64,000 bases of DNA from Saprospiraceae bacterium. Its GTDB lineage: Bacteria > Bacteroidota > Bacteroidia > Chitinophagales > Saprospiraceae. The stretch is taken from positions 1 through 64,000 of the forward strand of contig JAIPBL010000020.1 in NCBI GenBank assembly GCA_021739645.1, written 5' to 3'. Every line of letters begins with the position of its first letter. The stretch's first letter is position 1. Positions 52,873 through 61,865 of the stretch are shown in pieces. The notes under the pieces were generated by a model. The model was given only the letters and a program-made list of their open reading frames with translations. It did not search any database and was not told the origin of the DNA. Made by a program: the position numbers and the translations under genes.

Positions 52873-52962
52873 TCTGCATTTTATTGCGCTCGGCCCTGCG
52901 GGAGGTGCGGGAGAAGTATCAGAACCTGTTTTTTTTGGTCGGGGTTTGTGCTGGTGGAGTGA
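52873..52962 (+). pseudogene. Relic of a CHAT-protease gene 3' end
   Basis: The 90 bp before 52962 align with the last 80-90 bp of CHAT copy 2 (57785-57863). GTGCGGGAGAAGTATCAGAA compares with ATGCGGGAGAAGTTCCAGAA, and the rest would read LFFWSGFVLVE plus TGA after removal of one T from the run of eight at 52929-52936. The intact copies end NPYFWAGFVMVE and DPFYWAGFVLVE. The frame is broken and only about the last 28 codons survive. Confidence 0.85.
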
Positions 52963-53009
52963 GCATATAAGCGGATATTGGTCGGATTCTACTTGTTAAA
53001 ACTCAGCTT

Positions 53010-55034
53010 ATGATGCAGTACCTATTCCTTACCGTCTTGGGTTTCACGGTTTTTCTACACCGCGAACCGACATGGGAGACCATTCCCAAAGAAGGGGTGA
53101 ATGGCCAAACGCCGCTGTCGAAAGACAAGAAAGACGGCATTGCGCTGATTGTTGCCATCAACAAATATAGTGCAGGTACAGGTTGGCCCGTAATCAATGC
53201 CCAAAATGATGTCCTGCTCATCAAATATGCCCTGCTCCAGCAAGGTTTTGAAGCGGAGAACATTGCCGTCATCCAAAATGAGCAAGCCACCAAATCGGGG
53301 ATTCTGGAGGCCATTGAAACACAACTTATCGCTAAAGCGGTAAAAGGGGGCGTGGCCGTTTTCCATTTTTCGGGGCATGGCCAGCAAGTTATGGACGACA
53401 ACGGCGATGAACTGGATGGTTATGACGAGGCCATCGTTCCTTATGATTCGCCCATGAAATTTAGTGCTGGGGAGTACGAGGGAAAGAACCTGATTCGGGA
53501 CGAGGAATTGGGAAACATGATGACGAAGTTGCGGGAGAAGCTGGGCAAAACGGGCAACGTCATGCTCATCCTCGATTCCTGCCATTCGGGTACGGGAACA
53601 AGGGGCTATGCAACTGCACGGGGAACCGACAATATCATGGCCGACAGCCAGTACATCAAATCCAATATCGCCAGGGCATTTGACAACAACAGCCTGGAGG
53701 TGCCGAGTTCCGCAGAACTGGCGCCCATGGTTTCCTTTTTTGGGGCCTCGCCCAACCAGTTGAACTACGAGGCCATCAGCCCCGAAGGAAAAGAAGTGGG
53801 TTCTTTGAGCTATGCCTTCAGCCAAACCTTTGCGGAGGCAACTAAGGAAACCACCTACCAAACCATTTTTGAGCGTATCAAAATACGGATGAGTTCCATG
53901 GTCCCCAATCAAACGCCACAGGCCGAGGGAGAACTGGACCAGCAAATTCTCGGCGGCAAAATCCTGGGCAAATTGAACTACTTCAAGCCAGGCCCGAACG
54001 ACTGGATGGACAGCCACCGCCTGAGCCTATCTTTTGGCTTGCTCTCCAATTTGTTCCCCGGCACCAAGGTTGGGGTCTATCCCGATGGCACAAGGGATTT
54101 CAGCAAGGCAACGCCCATAGCAAAAGGCGTGGTAAAAGAAGCGGATTTGCTCAGTTGCACCATCGAATTGGATAGTAATCTAAACGGCCAGGCACTTGAA
54201 AACTCCCGGATATTCATCACCGAGCAGCAATATGGCAGCCTGGAAGTAAAGTTGAAAATCAACCTGGAAGCCGGTGAGGTGAAAACTGCGCTCCAGGAAG
54301 CATTGGCCGAGTTCCCGATGGTGAAGCTGGACGATTTGCACCCGGATTTATTGGTGGAATCAACTGCACAAGGCGCTCCCCAAATCCAGTTAATCACCAA
54401 CGACGAGCACCAGCTATTCCTTTCCAAACGTAGGGCAACTCCATCGAGGATTGCGCAGCAGCTTGTCCAATCCATCCTGTCGTATGTGCAGTGCAAATTC
54501 CTGCGAACCCTGGAAATGAAGGAGGATGAACTGGACGTTCGGCTGGCCTTTGTTCCTTTGTCAGATGATGGCAATGCCTTGCAGGTCCAGCCCATGACGG
54601 GCAACGATTTGACGCATTTCAAGGTAGGAGAAAAATTTAAACTGGTCATCGAAAACCATGGGACTACGGCAGCTTATTACACCGTATTGGACATACAGCC
54701 GGACAATATGATTACGGTCATTGTTCCAAATAAATGCTCAGACAAAGTAGCAAGTGAATTCCATATACAGCCGGGTGAGCAACAGGTATATGATTGCACA
54801 TTCATGGCCAGCCCTCCATTGGGCACGGATATACTCAAGCTGATTGCCACGCAGGAGCCATTGGATTTAAGTGCCATTGAATCCAAGCGGGGGCTGATGG
54901 AAGAAGAGGCAAGCCCTCATCCATTCGAAAAATTGTTTGCAGCTTCCTATTTGTACAACAAACGGGGAGGGGGCAATTTGAGCCTGTTCCCGGAAATAAG
55001 TATTTTTTCAAAAGTGTTTGTGATTGGAGAATAG
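53010..55034 (+). CDS. Caspase-family (C14/metacaspase-like) protease
   Basis: 674 residues from ATG 53010; the N-terminus MMQYLFLTVLGFTVFL is weakly signal-like. The p20 domain spans about 40-310: IALIVAINKYSA, VINAQNDVLLIKYALLQQGF, VFHFSGHGQQVMDDNGDELD (catalytic His 123), LILDSCHSGTG (catalytic Cys 191), FFGASPNQLNYEA, GSLSYAFSQTF. The acidic loop and Asp pocket of metacaspases (DGYDEAIVPYDS) suggest Arg/Lys or Ca2+ dependence. About 360 C-terminal residues form two or more beta-rich domains (DUF4384-like FKVGEKFKLVIENHGTTAAY and YYTVLDIQPDNMITVIVPNK) often fused to secreted caspases. It lies 47 nt after the CHAT relic and 72 nt before CHAT copy 2. Confidence 0.92.
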   Translation: MMQYLFLTVLGFTVFLHREPTWETIPKEGVNGQTPLSKDKKDGIALIVAINKYSAGTGWPVINAQNDVLLIKYALLQQGFEAENIAVIQNEQATKSGILEAIETQLIAKAVKGGVAVFHFSGHGQQVMDDNGDELDGYDEAIVPYDSPMKFSAGEYEGKNLIRDEELGNMMTKLREKLGKTGNVMLILDSCHSGTGTRGYATARGTDNIMADSQYIKSNIARAFDNNSLEVPSSAELAPMVSFFGASPNQLNYEAISPEGKEVGSLSYAFSQTFAEATKETTYQTIFERIKIRMSSMVPNQTPQAEGELDQQILGGKILGKLNYFKPGPNDWMDSHRLSLSFGLLSNLFPGTKVGVYPDGTRDFSKATPIAKGVVKEADLLSCTIELDSNLNGQALENSRIFITEQQYGSLEVKLKINLEAGEVKTALQEALAEFPMVKLDDLHPDLLVESTAQGAPQIQLITNDEHQLFLSKRRATPSRIAQQLVQSILSYVQCKFLRTLEMKEDELDVRLAFVPLSDDGNALQVQPMTGNDLTHFKVGEKFKLVIENHGTTAAYYTVLDIQPDNMITVIVPNKCSDKVASEFHIQPGEQQVYDCTFMASPPLGTDILKLIATQEPLDLSAIESKRGLMEEEASPHPFEKLFAASYLYNKRGGGNLSLFPEISIFSKVFVIGE

Positions 55035-55106
55035 TTGACGGCTGTAAGGCCTTCTCCTTACGAATTAAAGCTTTGCATAGATTGCTGGAATTAAAACCTT
55101 ACCATC

Positions 55107-57863
55107 ATGAAAACATGGTTATTTCCTTTACTTCTTATCGCTCCCCTGTGGGTTGTAGCGCAAACCCCCGACTCCACCGTGATGAAACAGTTGGACAGCC
55201 TAATCCAAGTTTCCCAAACCCTGGCTGGACAGCAGGATTTCGATAAAGCACTGGAAGTCAATGCCGCCGCAGAAAAACTGGCGCTGGAAAAGCTGGGGCG
55301 GGAGTCGGCGGCGTATGGGAATTGCTGTTTTAATCATGGGCAATTACTTATCTTCAAAAGTGACTGCCCGGATGCAGAAAAATGGCTTACAGAGTCAAAA
55401 ATCATTCGGGAAAAAGTGCTAGGTAAAGAGGATGCCGAGTATGCCTTGAGCTTGAGCAGCTTAGGGAATTTATACTGGCAAATGGGCAATTATGAAAAGT
55501 CCGAACCACTTTACCTTGAAGCCAAAGACATCCGGAAAAAAGCATTGGGCAAAGCGCACCCAGATTATGCTACAAGCCTGCATACCTTGGCAGATTATTA
55601 TTTCCTCATTGGCCAGATTCAAAAATCCAGTAATTATTATCTGGAAGCACTCGAAATTAGAAAGAGCATCTTCGGGGAAAACTCATCTGAGTATGCCTCT
55701 GTTTTACTTGATTATGCCGTCTTGCTTATGAAAAACAATCGTATTGATGAAGCCTTGCTCCATATTGAACACTGCATACAAATTTACATAGACGCATATG
55801 GCGAAAATAGCAGCGATTATGCTGCAAGTATTGGTACTCTGGGAGAGTGGTACAAGTATAAAAAACAATATGATAAAGCACTCCCATTGATTAAGAAATA
55901 TTCGGAAATAATTGGAAGGTTGGCTGGAGAATCAAGTATTTCCTACTCCTATGCTTTAAATGATGTTGGCGCAATCCTCCGAAAAATGTATCAATATTCA
56001 GAAGCGGAACCATACTATTTGGAAGTAGTTAATATCCGAAGTCAAATGCTTGGCGACAAACATCCTGAATACGGCGTGGCTTTGAGGAATCTTTGCACCT
56101 TGTACATGCTCATGGGGGAATATGAAAAAGCAGAACCATATTATGTCGAGTCAAGTTTTTTGAATAGAGAGTTTGCAGAAAATGGCATCGGATTTTTATC
56201 AGAGTCTGAATTTTTCGGGTATAATAAGAAGTATATAATCACTTCAGACGAGATACTATTTACCTTAAAACAGCTTAATGGTAAGAAATCTACGCTCTCC
56301 AAGGTTGCTTTTGACAACATACTTTTTTACAAGGGCTTCGTTTTGAATGCTTCTATGCGCCTGCATAATGTCTTTCGCAATTCCAGTTCTATGCTCGACA
56401 AATATGAACTTCTAATAAAACACAAAAAAGAACTTGCTCAAGAATACACTATTCCAGTTCCAAGAATGAAGAATATACAGGTTTTGACCGACAAGATTGA
56501 TAAGCTTGAGAAGGAATTAGCTCGTGGTGCAGTAGGTTTTAGCGAAGCTACTTATCAAGTTAACTGGGAAGATGTTCAAAAGGAATTAAACCATAGGGAA
56601 GCGGTTATTGAGTTCATTCAATACAAGTATTTACAACCCGAGCCTATCGACAGCATTTTTTACACTGCCCTTTTGCTTCGCCCAGGCGATGTCCAACCCT
56701 TGTTTGTTCCGCTATTCGAGGAAAAACAACTGACGGAAGTACTCATGCCTGATAAGTCAGCGCAAGCCAGTGACCTGTTCTCTCAAATCTACAGCCGTGG
56801 CGCCCAGCCGCTAAAAACGACGCAACTTACAGGATTATACGAACTCATCTGGCAGCCTTTGGATAGCCTGCTCAAAGGTGTAGAGACCGTCTATTATTCG
56901 CCCTCAGGCTTACTCCACCGCATTAATTTTGATGCCGTCCCCATTGATGAAAAAGAGATATTGTCCGACCATTTCCAATTAGTGCGCCTCGGCAGCACCC
57001 GCTCACTGGTCGTACCTGACCTGACCAAAATAAGTGCAGCCAACGATGCGGTACTCTTTGGTGGCATCCAATATGAAATGGACACTACTTCTATTGCAAA
57101 GGATACTACTGCTCAAGACCTGTTTTCGGGACATTCTTCAGAACTGTCCTTCACCTACGCCGACCGCAGTGTGCCAGAACGGGGGAATAGCTGGAACTAC
57201 CTGCAAGGCACGGGAAAAGAAGTTTCAGGCATTAATACCCTGCTGAAAAAATCCAAGTTTAATGCCCAGGTATTTTCCGGTGATGCCGCTACCGAAGAAT
57301 CGTTCAAATCCATCGGCAATGGCAACCCGAGCCCCCAAATCCTGCACATCGCCACGCACGGCTTCTTCTTCCCCGACCCGAAAATAGCGGTGAGTGGTGA
57401 GCGAGTGAGCAGTACGAGCGAGCCTGTTTTCAAAATAAGCGACCACCCGATGATACGTTCCGGTCTCATCCTCGCAGGTGGCAACTATGCCTGGCACACC
57501 GGCAAGCCGTTCCGCCCGGACATAGACGACGGTATCCTCACCGCCTACGAAATCAGTCAGATGAACCTCTCGAACACGGAATTGGTGGTGCTCTCCGCCT
57601 GCGAAACTGGGCTGGGCGATATCAAGGGAAACGAGGGCGTTTATGGCCTTCAGCGGGCGTTCAAAATCGCCGGGGCGAAGTACCTAGTGATGTCGCTGTG
57701 GCAGGTGCCTGATATTCAGACGCAGGAACTTATGACGACCTTTTATGCCCATTGGCTGGAACAGAAAATGACTATCCCGGATGCATTCCGCTCAGCACAA
57801 CAGGAGATGCGGGAGAAGTTCCAGAATCCTTATTTCTGGGCGGGGTTTGTGATGGTGGAGTGA
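55107..57863 (+). CDS. Exported TPR-CHAT caspase-like protease, copy 2
   Basis: 918 residues from ATG 55107; signal peptide MKTWLFPLLLIAPLWVVAQ. Fewer TPR units than copy 1 (about 7-8, residues 65-350), a helical linker and a CHAT domain (about 590-918) with His 751 in HIATHGFF and Cys 832 in LSACETGLG, ending NPYFWAGFVMVE. The N-terminal part (DSTVMKQLDSLIQVSQTLAG) and the whole CHAT domain closely resemble copy 1, while TPR number differs. Last gene of the island, followed by a strong terminator. Confidence 0.93.
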   Translation: MKTWLFPLLLIAPLWVVAQTPDSTVMKQLDSLIQVSQTLAGQQDFDKALEVNAAAEKLALEKLGRESAAYGNCCFNHGQLLIFKSDCPDAEKWLTESKIIREKVLGKEDAEYALSLSSLGNLYWQMGNYEKSEPLYLEAKDIRKKALGKAHPDYATSLHTLADYYFLIGQIQKSSNYYLEALEIRKSIFGENSSEYASVLLDYAVLLMKNNRIDEALLHIEHCIQIYIDAYGENSSDYAASIGTLGEWYKYKKQYDKALPLIKKYSEIIGRLAGESSISYSYALNDVGAILRKMYQYSEAEPYYLEVVNIRSQMLGDKHPEYGVALRNLCTLYMLMGEYEKAEPYYVESSFLNREFAENGIGFLSESEFFGYNKKYIITSDEILFTLKQLNGKKSTLSKVAFDNILFYKGFVLNASMRLHNVFRNSSSMLDKYELLIKHKKELAQEYTIPVPRMKNIQVLTDKIDKLEKELARGAVGFSEATYQVNWEDVQKELNHREAVIEFIQYKYLQPEPIDSIFYTALLLRPGDVQPLFVPLFEEKQLTEVLMPDKSAQASDLFSQIYSRGAQPLKTTQLTGLYELIWQPLDSLLKGVETVYYSPSGLLHRINFDAVPIDEKEILSDHFQLVRLGSTRSLVVPDLTKISAANDAVLFGGIQYEMDTTSIAKDTTAQDLFSGHSSELSFTYADRSVPERGNSWNYLQGTGKEVSGINTLLKKSKFNAQVFSGDAATEESFKSIGNGNPSPQILHIATHGFFFPDPKIAVSGERVSSTSEPVFKISDHPMIRSGLILAGGNYAWHTGKPFRPDIDDGILTAYEISQMNLSNTELVVLSACETGLGDIKGNEGVYGLQRAFKIAGAKYLVMSLWQVPDIQTQELMTTFYAHWLEQKMTIPDAFRSAQQEMREKFQNPYFWAGFVMVE

Positions 57864-57908
57864 TAGATTATCTTGGTTTGGTGCAATGATACCTTTTCCT
57901 CCTAAAAT

Positions 57909-57943
57909 AAACGCCTGTTTTCCCTATGCGAAAACGGGCGTTT
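57909..57943 (+). terminator. Terminator of the protease island
   Basis: AAACGCCTGTTTTC (57909-57922) pairs with GAAAACGGGCGTTT (57930-57943) as a 14-bp stem with one T-G pair and a 7-nt loop, followed by TCATTATCTTT. It lies 46 nt after the CHAT copy 2 stop. Confidence 0.85.
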
Positions 57944-57963
57944 TCATTATCTTTAAACCCCAA

Positions 57964-58346
57964 CAACTGCCTAAATTAACTCTAGCCAACCTTTAATCTA
58001 GCCATGCCCAAAACCCGCTATGCTCACAATCACTGAAGGCAGTACCCACTCAAAAACACAAAATTTTGTTTCCAAAACTACATTTGATAATAGCACTACT
58101 TGGTACTCAATCTTTGTTCCTCCAAATAACCTTTTTTACAAAAATAAAATGGCCGAAGCCAAGGCTGTCTGACACTAGCGGTAAGGTTGAGCGAAAAATT
58201 TATGGCTCGATGCAACTCCGGAACATCGGCTTGTTCTGGACCTGTCAATCGCTAGTTATGAAGGGAGAATGAGGTAATTACCCCATCAACTTACACCACA
58301 AAAAAAGGAGCCATGCTATATTTGCATAACTCCTTGATTATCAGTG
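57964..58346. other. Intergenic region before the tRNA genes
   Basis: About 380 bp with no convincing gene; the longest open frame (58066-58272) is not protein-like. No hairpin or RNA gene is seen up to the tRNA-Pro. Confidence 0.4.
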
Positions 58347-58420
58347 TCGGGGTGACAGGATTTGAACCTGCGACCACACGCCCCCCAGGCGTGTACGCTA
58401 CCGGGCTGCGCTACACCCCG
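58347..58420 (-). tRNA. tRNA-Pro (GGG)
   Basis: 74 nt read on the minus strand. Acceptor CGGGGTG pairs with CACCCCG; D-arm GCGCAGCCCGGTAGCGT; anticodon stem CACGC/GCGTG with loop CTGGGGG (anticodon GGG); T-arm CAGGTTCAAATCCTG; discriminator A. CCA is not encoded. It lies 103 nt after the tRNA-Val and probably shares its transcript. Confidence 0.95.
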
Positions 58421-58432
58421 TTTTTTGAAGTT

Positions 58433-58511
58433 GGCAGTTCGTCAGTGGGCAGTTGGCAGTCAGTTCGTGCTACCACGGTCTTGACTGCCAACTCCCAACT
58501 GACGAACTGCC
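58433..58511. repeat. Inverted repeat between the two tRNA genes
   Basis: GGCAGTTCGTCAGT (58433-58446) pairs exactly with 58498-58511, and the stem continues inward (CAGTTGGCAGTCA against its complement) after a one-base bulge, giving about 30-bp arms around a loop of roughly 18 nt. It would form a very stable hairpin in the tRNA precursor. Confidence 0.85.
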
Positions 58512-58523
58512 ATCTCGTAAAAG

Positions 58524-58598
58524 TGGGTAATACTGGATTCGAACCAGTGACCTCTGCTCTGTCAAAGCAGCGCTCTAAACCAACTGAGCTAATCACCC
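58524..58598 (-). tRNA. tRNA-Val (GAC)
   Basis: 75 nt read on the minus strand. Acceptor GGGTGAT pairs with ATTACCC; D-arm AGCTCAGTTGGTTTAGAGC; anticodon stem CTGCT/AGCAG with loop TTGACAG (anticodon GAC); T-arm CTGGTTCGAATCCAG. CCA is not encoded. First gene of the tRNA pair. Confidence 0.95.
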
Positions 58599-58690
58599 GA
58601 ATATAAGGTTTCAGGTTTTGGGTTTCAGGTTTAATGCTAAGGCATCTAACGGAAACAACAACTCCCAAACCGCTTTCTTTCAAGCGGGTG

Positions 58691-58720
58691 CAAAAATAGG
58701 AAATTTTGGTTGTTGAACAA
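58691..58720 (-). promoter_or_regulatory. Promoter of the tRNA-Val/tRNA-Pro unit
   Basis: On the minus strand TTG (58720-58718) and a perfect TAnnTTTG element, TATTTTTG (58698-58691), are 19 nt apart, close to the Bacteroidota -33/-7 consensus. The 5' end of tRNA-Val is about 93 nt downstream. Confidence 0.65.
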
Positions 58721-58820
58721 CTGGCTACAACCTTTCATTTCAAAAAAAATGAAAGCCAAGCATTCAATTTGAAACAAGTTGTCATTGCCCATTTAACCCT
58801 TGAAAAAACTAGGGCAATGC

Positions 58821-60053
58821 TTATCGCAGGTAATGCTCCTCCAATAAATCCTTTATTCGCAAGACGTTTTTCTTCACATTGAATTTTTCACTGGCCATCC
58901 GGTGCGAAGCGATCCGCATGTCGATTGGATTGGGCGCTGTGATTGCTTTTTTCATGGCCTCAGCCAGTGCAGCCGAGTTGTTCGGGGGAATGAGCCAGCC
59001 ATTTACGCCATCTTCTACCCCTTCCGGAATCCCGCTGATGGTGGTGCTGATGATGGGGAGACCGCAATCCATCGCTTCGAGGCAGACATTGGGTAGCCCG
59101 TCCACATCACCATTGGCGGCCACAACGCAGGGTGCTACCAGCACGTCGCCACTGCGGTACATTTTTGACATTTCGTTGGGGGCAATGTAGCCAGGAAAAG
59201 TCACCATATTTTCTAAGCCCAGCGATTGGATTTGAGCTTTCAATTCAGCTTCCAGCGGCCCTTTTCCAATGATTTTACATTGAAAATCAAAACCCAGTTT
59301 TTTTAGTTCGGCGCAAGCCTCCACCATGTATTTGAAACCTTTTTTTTCCACCAACCTGCCCACGGCAATGAACGTAAATTTCTCGTGTTCAATGGGCGAT
59401 AGCATGGTTTCCGAAGTCGGGATGCCGTAGTATTTCGTGACAATGCGCTCGGGGTGTTCCGGTACAAGCTTGGCCATGGAACGCTCGTTGAATTTCGTAG
59501 TCCCGTTCACGTAGGCTGCATTGCGGAGCTTGCCAACCAAGCCGCTGTTGTCCACGTAAATGTCCATGGCGTAGGCTGTTGCGCCGAATGGAATGCCCGT
59601 GAATTTGGAAAGATAAAGTGTTGTTTCGCCAGCGGCGGTAAGGAAGTGAGCGTGTATCAGGTTGAACCGGTTTTGCTCCGCAAACTTCACCAACCCTGCT
59701 GCTCGGAACAGGCAAATCACGCCCCTAAAAAACTTGCTGGGTTTGTGTTTTAGCGAAAAAAGGGTGCGCCAGGCGTCAAGGTATTTTTGCGGCCTGCCCA
59801 CGGCTACTATCAAGTGTCGGAAAAGATAGGCGGGGGAAAACGGCACATTGGCAATCCTGAAATACTTGTCTGCCAGCTTTTTTTCTTTGGGCGAAAGGTC
59901 GTCCCGTATTGCCATGTCTCGAGCGGCGATGGCCATGTCCACGCCCAGCTCGTTCAGCTCTGTCAGCTCACGGGTGATGAAGTTCTGCGACCACTCGTAC
60001 AGGCGGTTGACGATGAAGAGCACCTTGAGGGGTGCATTTTTATTAACTTTCAT
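58821..60053 (-). CDS. GT4-family glycosyltransferase
   Basis: 410 residues from ATG 60053 (ATG 60068 is equally possible). GT-B fold: N-terminal domain LKVLFIVNRLYEWSQNFITR, NLIHAHFLTAAGETTLYLSK, AYAMDIYVDN; C-terminal donor domain FTFIAVGRLVEKKGFKYMVE, VLVAPCVVAANGDVDGLPNV, CLEAMDCGLPIISTTISGIP and GVNGWLIPPNN, with the EX7E-type acid pattern (DGLPNVCLEAM). No signal peptide, so it acts in the cytoplasm on polysaccharide or glycolipid. The sugar is unknown. No other glycan gene is adjacent. Confidence 0.92.
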   Translation of the reverse strand: MKVNKNAPLKVLFIVNRLYEWSQNFITRELTELNELGVDMAIAARDMAIRDDLSPKEKKLADKYFRIANVPFSPAYLFRHLIVAVGRPQKYLDAWRTLFSLKHKPSKFFRGVICLFRAAGLVKFAEQNRFNLIHAHFLTAAGETTLYLSKFTGIPFGATAYAMDIYVDNSGLVGKLRNAAYVNGTTKFNERSMAKLVPEHPERIVTKYYGIPTSETMLSPIEHEKFTFIAVGRLVEKKGFKYMVEACAELKKLGFDFQCKIIGKGPLEAELKAQIQSLGLENMVTFPGYIAPNEMSKMYRSGDVLVAPCVVAANGDVDGLPNVCLEAMDCGLPIISTTISGIPEGVEDGVNGWLIPPNNSAALAEAMKKAITAPNPIDMRIASHRMASEKFNVKKNVLRIKDLLEEHYLR

Positions 60054-60131
60054 GATTTTTAGAATCATTAACTTTCAGATTGGGGGTTGAATATTTATCT
60101 GGCGAAAATAAGATTGGATTTGGGTTGAAAT

Positions 60132-60164
60132 GAAAAAGGAAGACCAACTTGGTCTTCCTTTTTC
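60132..60164. terminator. Near-perfect 15-bp palindrome terminator
   Basis: GAAAAAGGAAGACCA (60132-60146), loop ACT, and its exact reverse complement (60150-60164). The poly-A/poly-T ends give a U-tract on either strand; it serves the M28 peptidase gene, whose stop lies 24 nt before it. Confidence 0.9.
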
Positions 60165-60187
60165 ATTTCAATTAAAACTGGATTCCA

Positions 60188-61771
60188 TTAATTCTTCACC
60201 TCATCATCAGATGTTTTCATCGGTTTGCGAGGCAGTTGTGCATCCCGCTGCGCCGTGTGCCAAACAAAAGCAGCAGTGATGGTGGCCGCTTGTTTTAGGT
60301 CGTCGGCAACGAGGTGGTCATAGTTGTCCATGTTGGAGTGGTGGGTACGGCTCCAGTACGAAAGGCCATCTTGGATAAACTGGAAGCCCGGCACACCGAT
60401 TCCATCGAAAGATAAGTGGTCGGTGCCGCCTGTATTTTGGAGGGTGAGGGTAGTGGCTCCCAAGTCTTTGAAGGGGTCGAGCCATGCCCGGAAGATGGGC
60501 GAAATCTCGTGGTTGCCCTGCAAATAAACGCCCCGAATCTTACCCGTGCCGTTGTCTAGGTTGTAGTAGGCTGATATTTTTTCATAGTCCTTGCCTTTCA
60601 CCAAATTCCCGTCGTCGTCGTTGTACCCAACCTCTTTTTTGACGTAAGACCTAGAGCCAAGAAGCCCTTCCTCCTCGCCAGTCCAAAGTGCAATGCGAAG
60701 GGTACGGCGTGGCTGGATGCCAGATTCCTTGATGGTTTCCATGAGGATTCGAGCCGCTTCGAGCATGACAGCACTGCCTGCCCCATTGTCGGTGGCGCCA
60801 GTTCCTGTGTGCCACGAGTCGAAGTGAGCGCCGAACATCACGATTTCGTCCTTCAGGTCGGTGCCGGGTATTTCGGCGATGATGTTGTGCTCCATGCCGT
60901 CCTTGTTGGAGTACTCAGCCTGGATTTCCATGCTGAGGGTGATGGTCATGCCTTGCGCCAGCATCCTGAAAATGCGGTTGTAATGCTCCACGGACATGGT
61001 CACTTGCGGCAGCACCTCAGCGCCTTCGTCACGGGATTGCCCCTCTTTGGCGCTAGCCTGTGCGACGAACACTGTTCCGAGGTCGCCTTTGTAACTGCGG
61101 TCAATGGTGGCCAGTGGCTTTTCATCGTAAATCATTTCACGCAATGCTTTCACGAATTCCCGACCACTCTGGAAATTGCGATTGCCGCCACCTCGTCTTG
61201 CCCTTGGCTGCGGAGCGGGGGAGTTGGCCATGTCCAGCAGTTCCTCAGGGGTGAGGCGCTTGGCCAGCGGGTCTTCCCATTCTTTGATTTCCCGGAGCGT
61301 ATCAATCATCACGAATTTGCCTTTCAATTTGCCTTTGTATTTGTCCAAATCCTCGATGGTGCTGGCGTTGAGGTAGATGACTTCGCCTTTCACCTGACCC
61401 TTGGTGGAGGGTGACCACGCTTTGGGATAGGCAATGATTGGCCAGTAGCTTGGTGCTTCGCAATGCATTTCAAAATGCTTCAGCTCCCAGCCCCGGCCAA
61501 AAGGCCCCCACTCGTCGAGGTGGACGTTCTGGTAGCCCCAGTCCGTGAGTTGTTTTTGAGCCCAGGCGGTGGCCTTGTCGAGCATCGGCGAGCCGGTGAG
61601 TCGTGGGCCGTAAACATCCGTAATCATCTCGGCGGTCTTCATGACCTGACTTTGGTCAAGGCCATGTTTTTTGATGATGGAAATGATCGAATCGTTGACA
61701 GTTTCCTGTGCTTGAACGGTCGTAAAAAAGCCGCAAAGCAGCAGCAATACAAGGTAAGTTTGTTTTTTCAT
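60188..61771 (-). CDS. Exported M28-family zinc aminopeptidase
   Basis: 527 residues from ATG 61771, the start that yields a signal peptide (MKKQTYLVLLLLCGFFTTVQ-A). A PA-domain-like insert lies at about 130-300. The M28 core shows HFDSWHTGTGATDNGAG (His and bridging Asp), WTGEEEGLLGSRSY (catalytic Glu and Glu ligand), YNLDNGTG (Asp) and SRTHHSNMDNYDH (His ligand). All co-catalytic zinc residues are present. It should remove N-terminal amino acids from peptides in the periplasm; substrates are unknown. It has its own terminator and is probably monocistronic. Confidence 0.93.
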   Translation of the reverse strand: MKKQTYLVLLLLCGFFTTVQAQETVNDSIISIIKKHGLDQSQVMKTAEMITDVYGPRLTGSPMLDKATAWAQKQLTDWGYQNVHLDEWGPFGRGWELKHFEMHCEAPSYWPIIAYPKAWSPSTKGQVKGEVIYLNASTIEDLDKYKGKLKGKFVMIDTLREIKEWEDPLAKRLTPEELLDMANSPAPQPRARRGGGNRNFQSGREFVKALREMIYDEKPLATIDRSYKGDLGTVFVAQASAKEGQSRDEGAEVLPQVTMSVEHYNRIFRMLAQGMTITLSMEIQAEYSNKDGMEHNIIAEIPGTDLKDEIVMFGAHFDSWHTGTGATDNGAGSAVMLEAARILMETIKESGIQPRRTLRIALWTGEEEGLLGSRSYVKKEVGYNDDDGNLVKGKDYEKISAYYNLDNGTGKIRGVYLQGNHEISPIFRAWLDPFKDLGATTLTLQNTGGTDHLSFDGIGVPGFQFIQDGLSYWSRTHHSNMDNYDHLVADDLKQAATITAAFVWHTAQRDAQLPRKPMKTSDDEVKN

Positions 61772-61865
61772 GACTTGTTTTAGTTGGTGTAAATTGTGGC
61801 TTGGGGCAAATCGATTGAGCAGGGCCAAATTCCATTTTGTTGCGAAGCAACAAAAAACCCAACTA

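Noticed and set aside
53055-54017. 320-codon minus-strand open frame opposite the metacaspase
   Set aside because: It lies antisense to the p20 catalytic domain and has no protein-like pattern.
42816-57863. Type III-E CRISPR (Craspase) or gasdermin-type defence system based on TPR-CHAT proteins
   Set aside because: No Cas7-like, gasdermin-like or CRISPR sequence is present, and the CHAT proteins carry signal peptides.
58066-58272. 68-codon frame before the tRNA genes
   Set aside because: No signal, domain or coding bias; looks like chance in an AT-rich gap.
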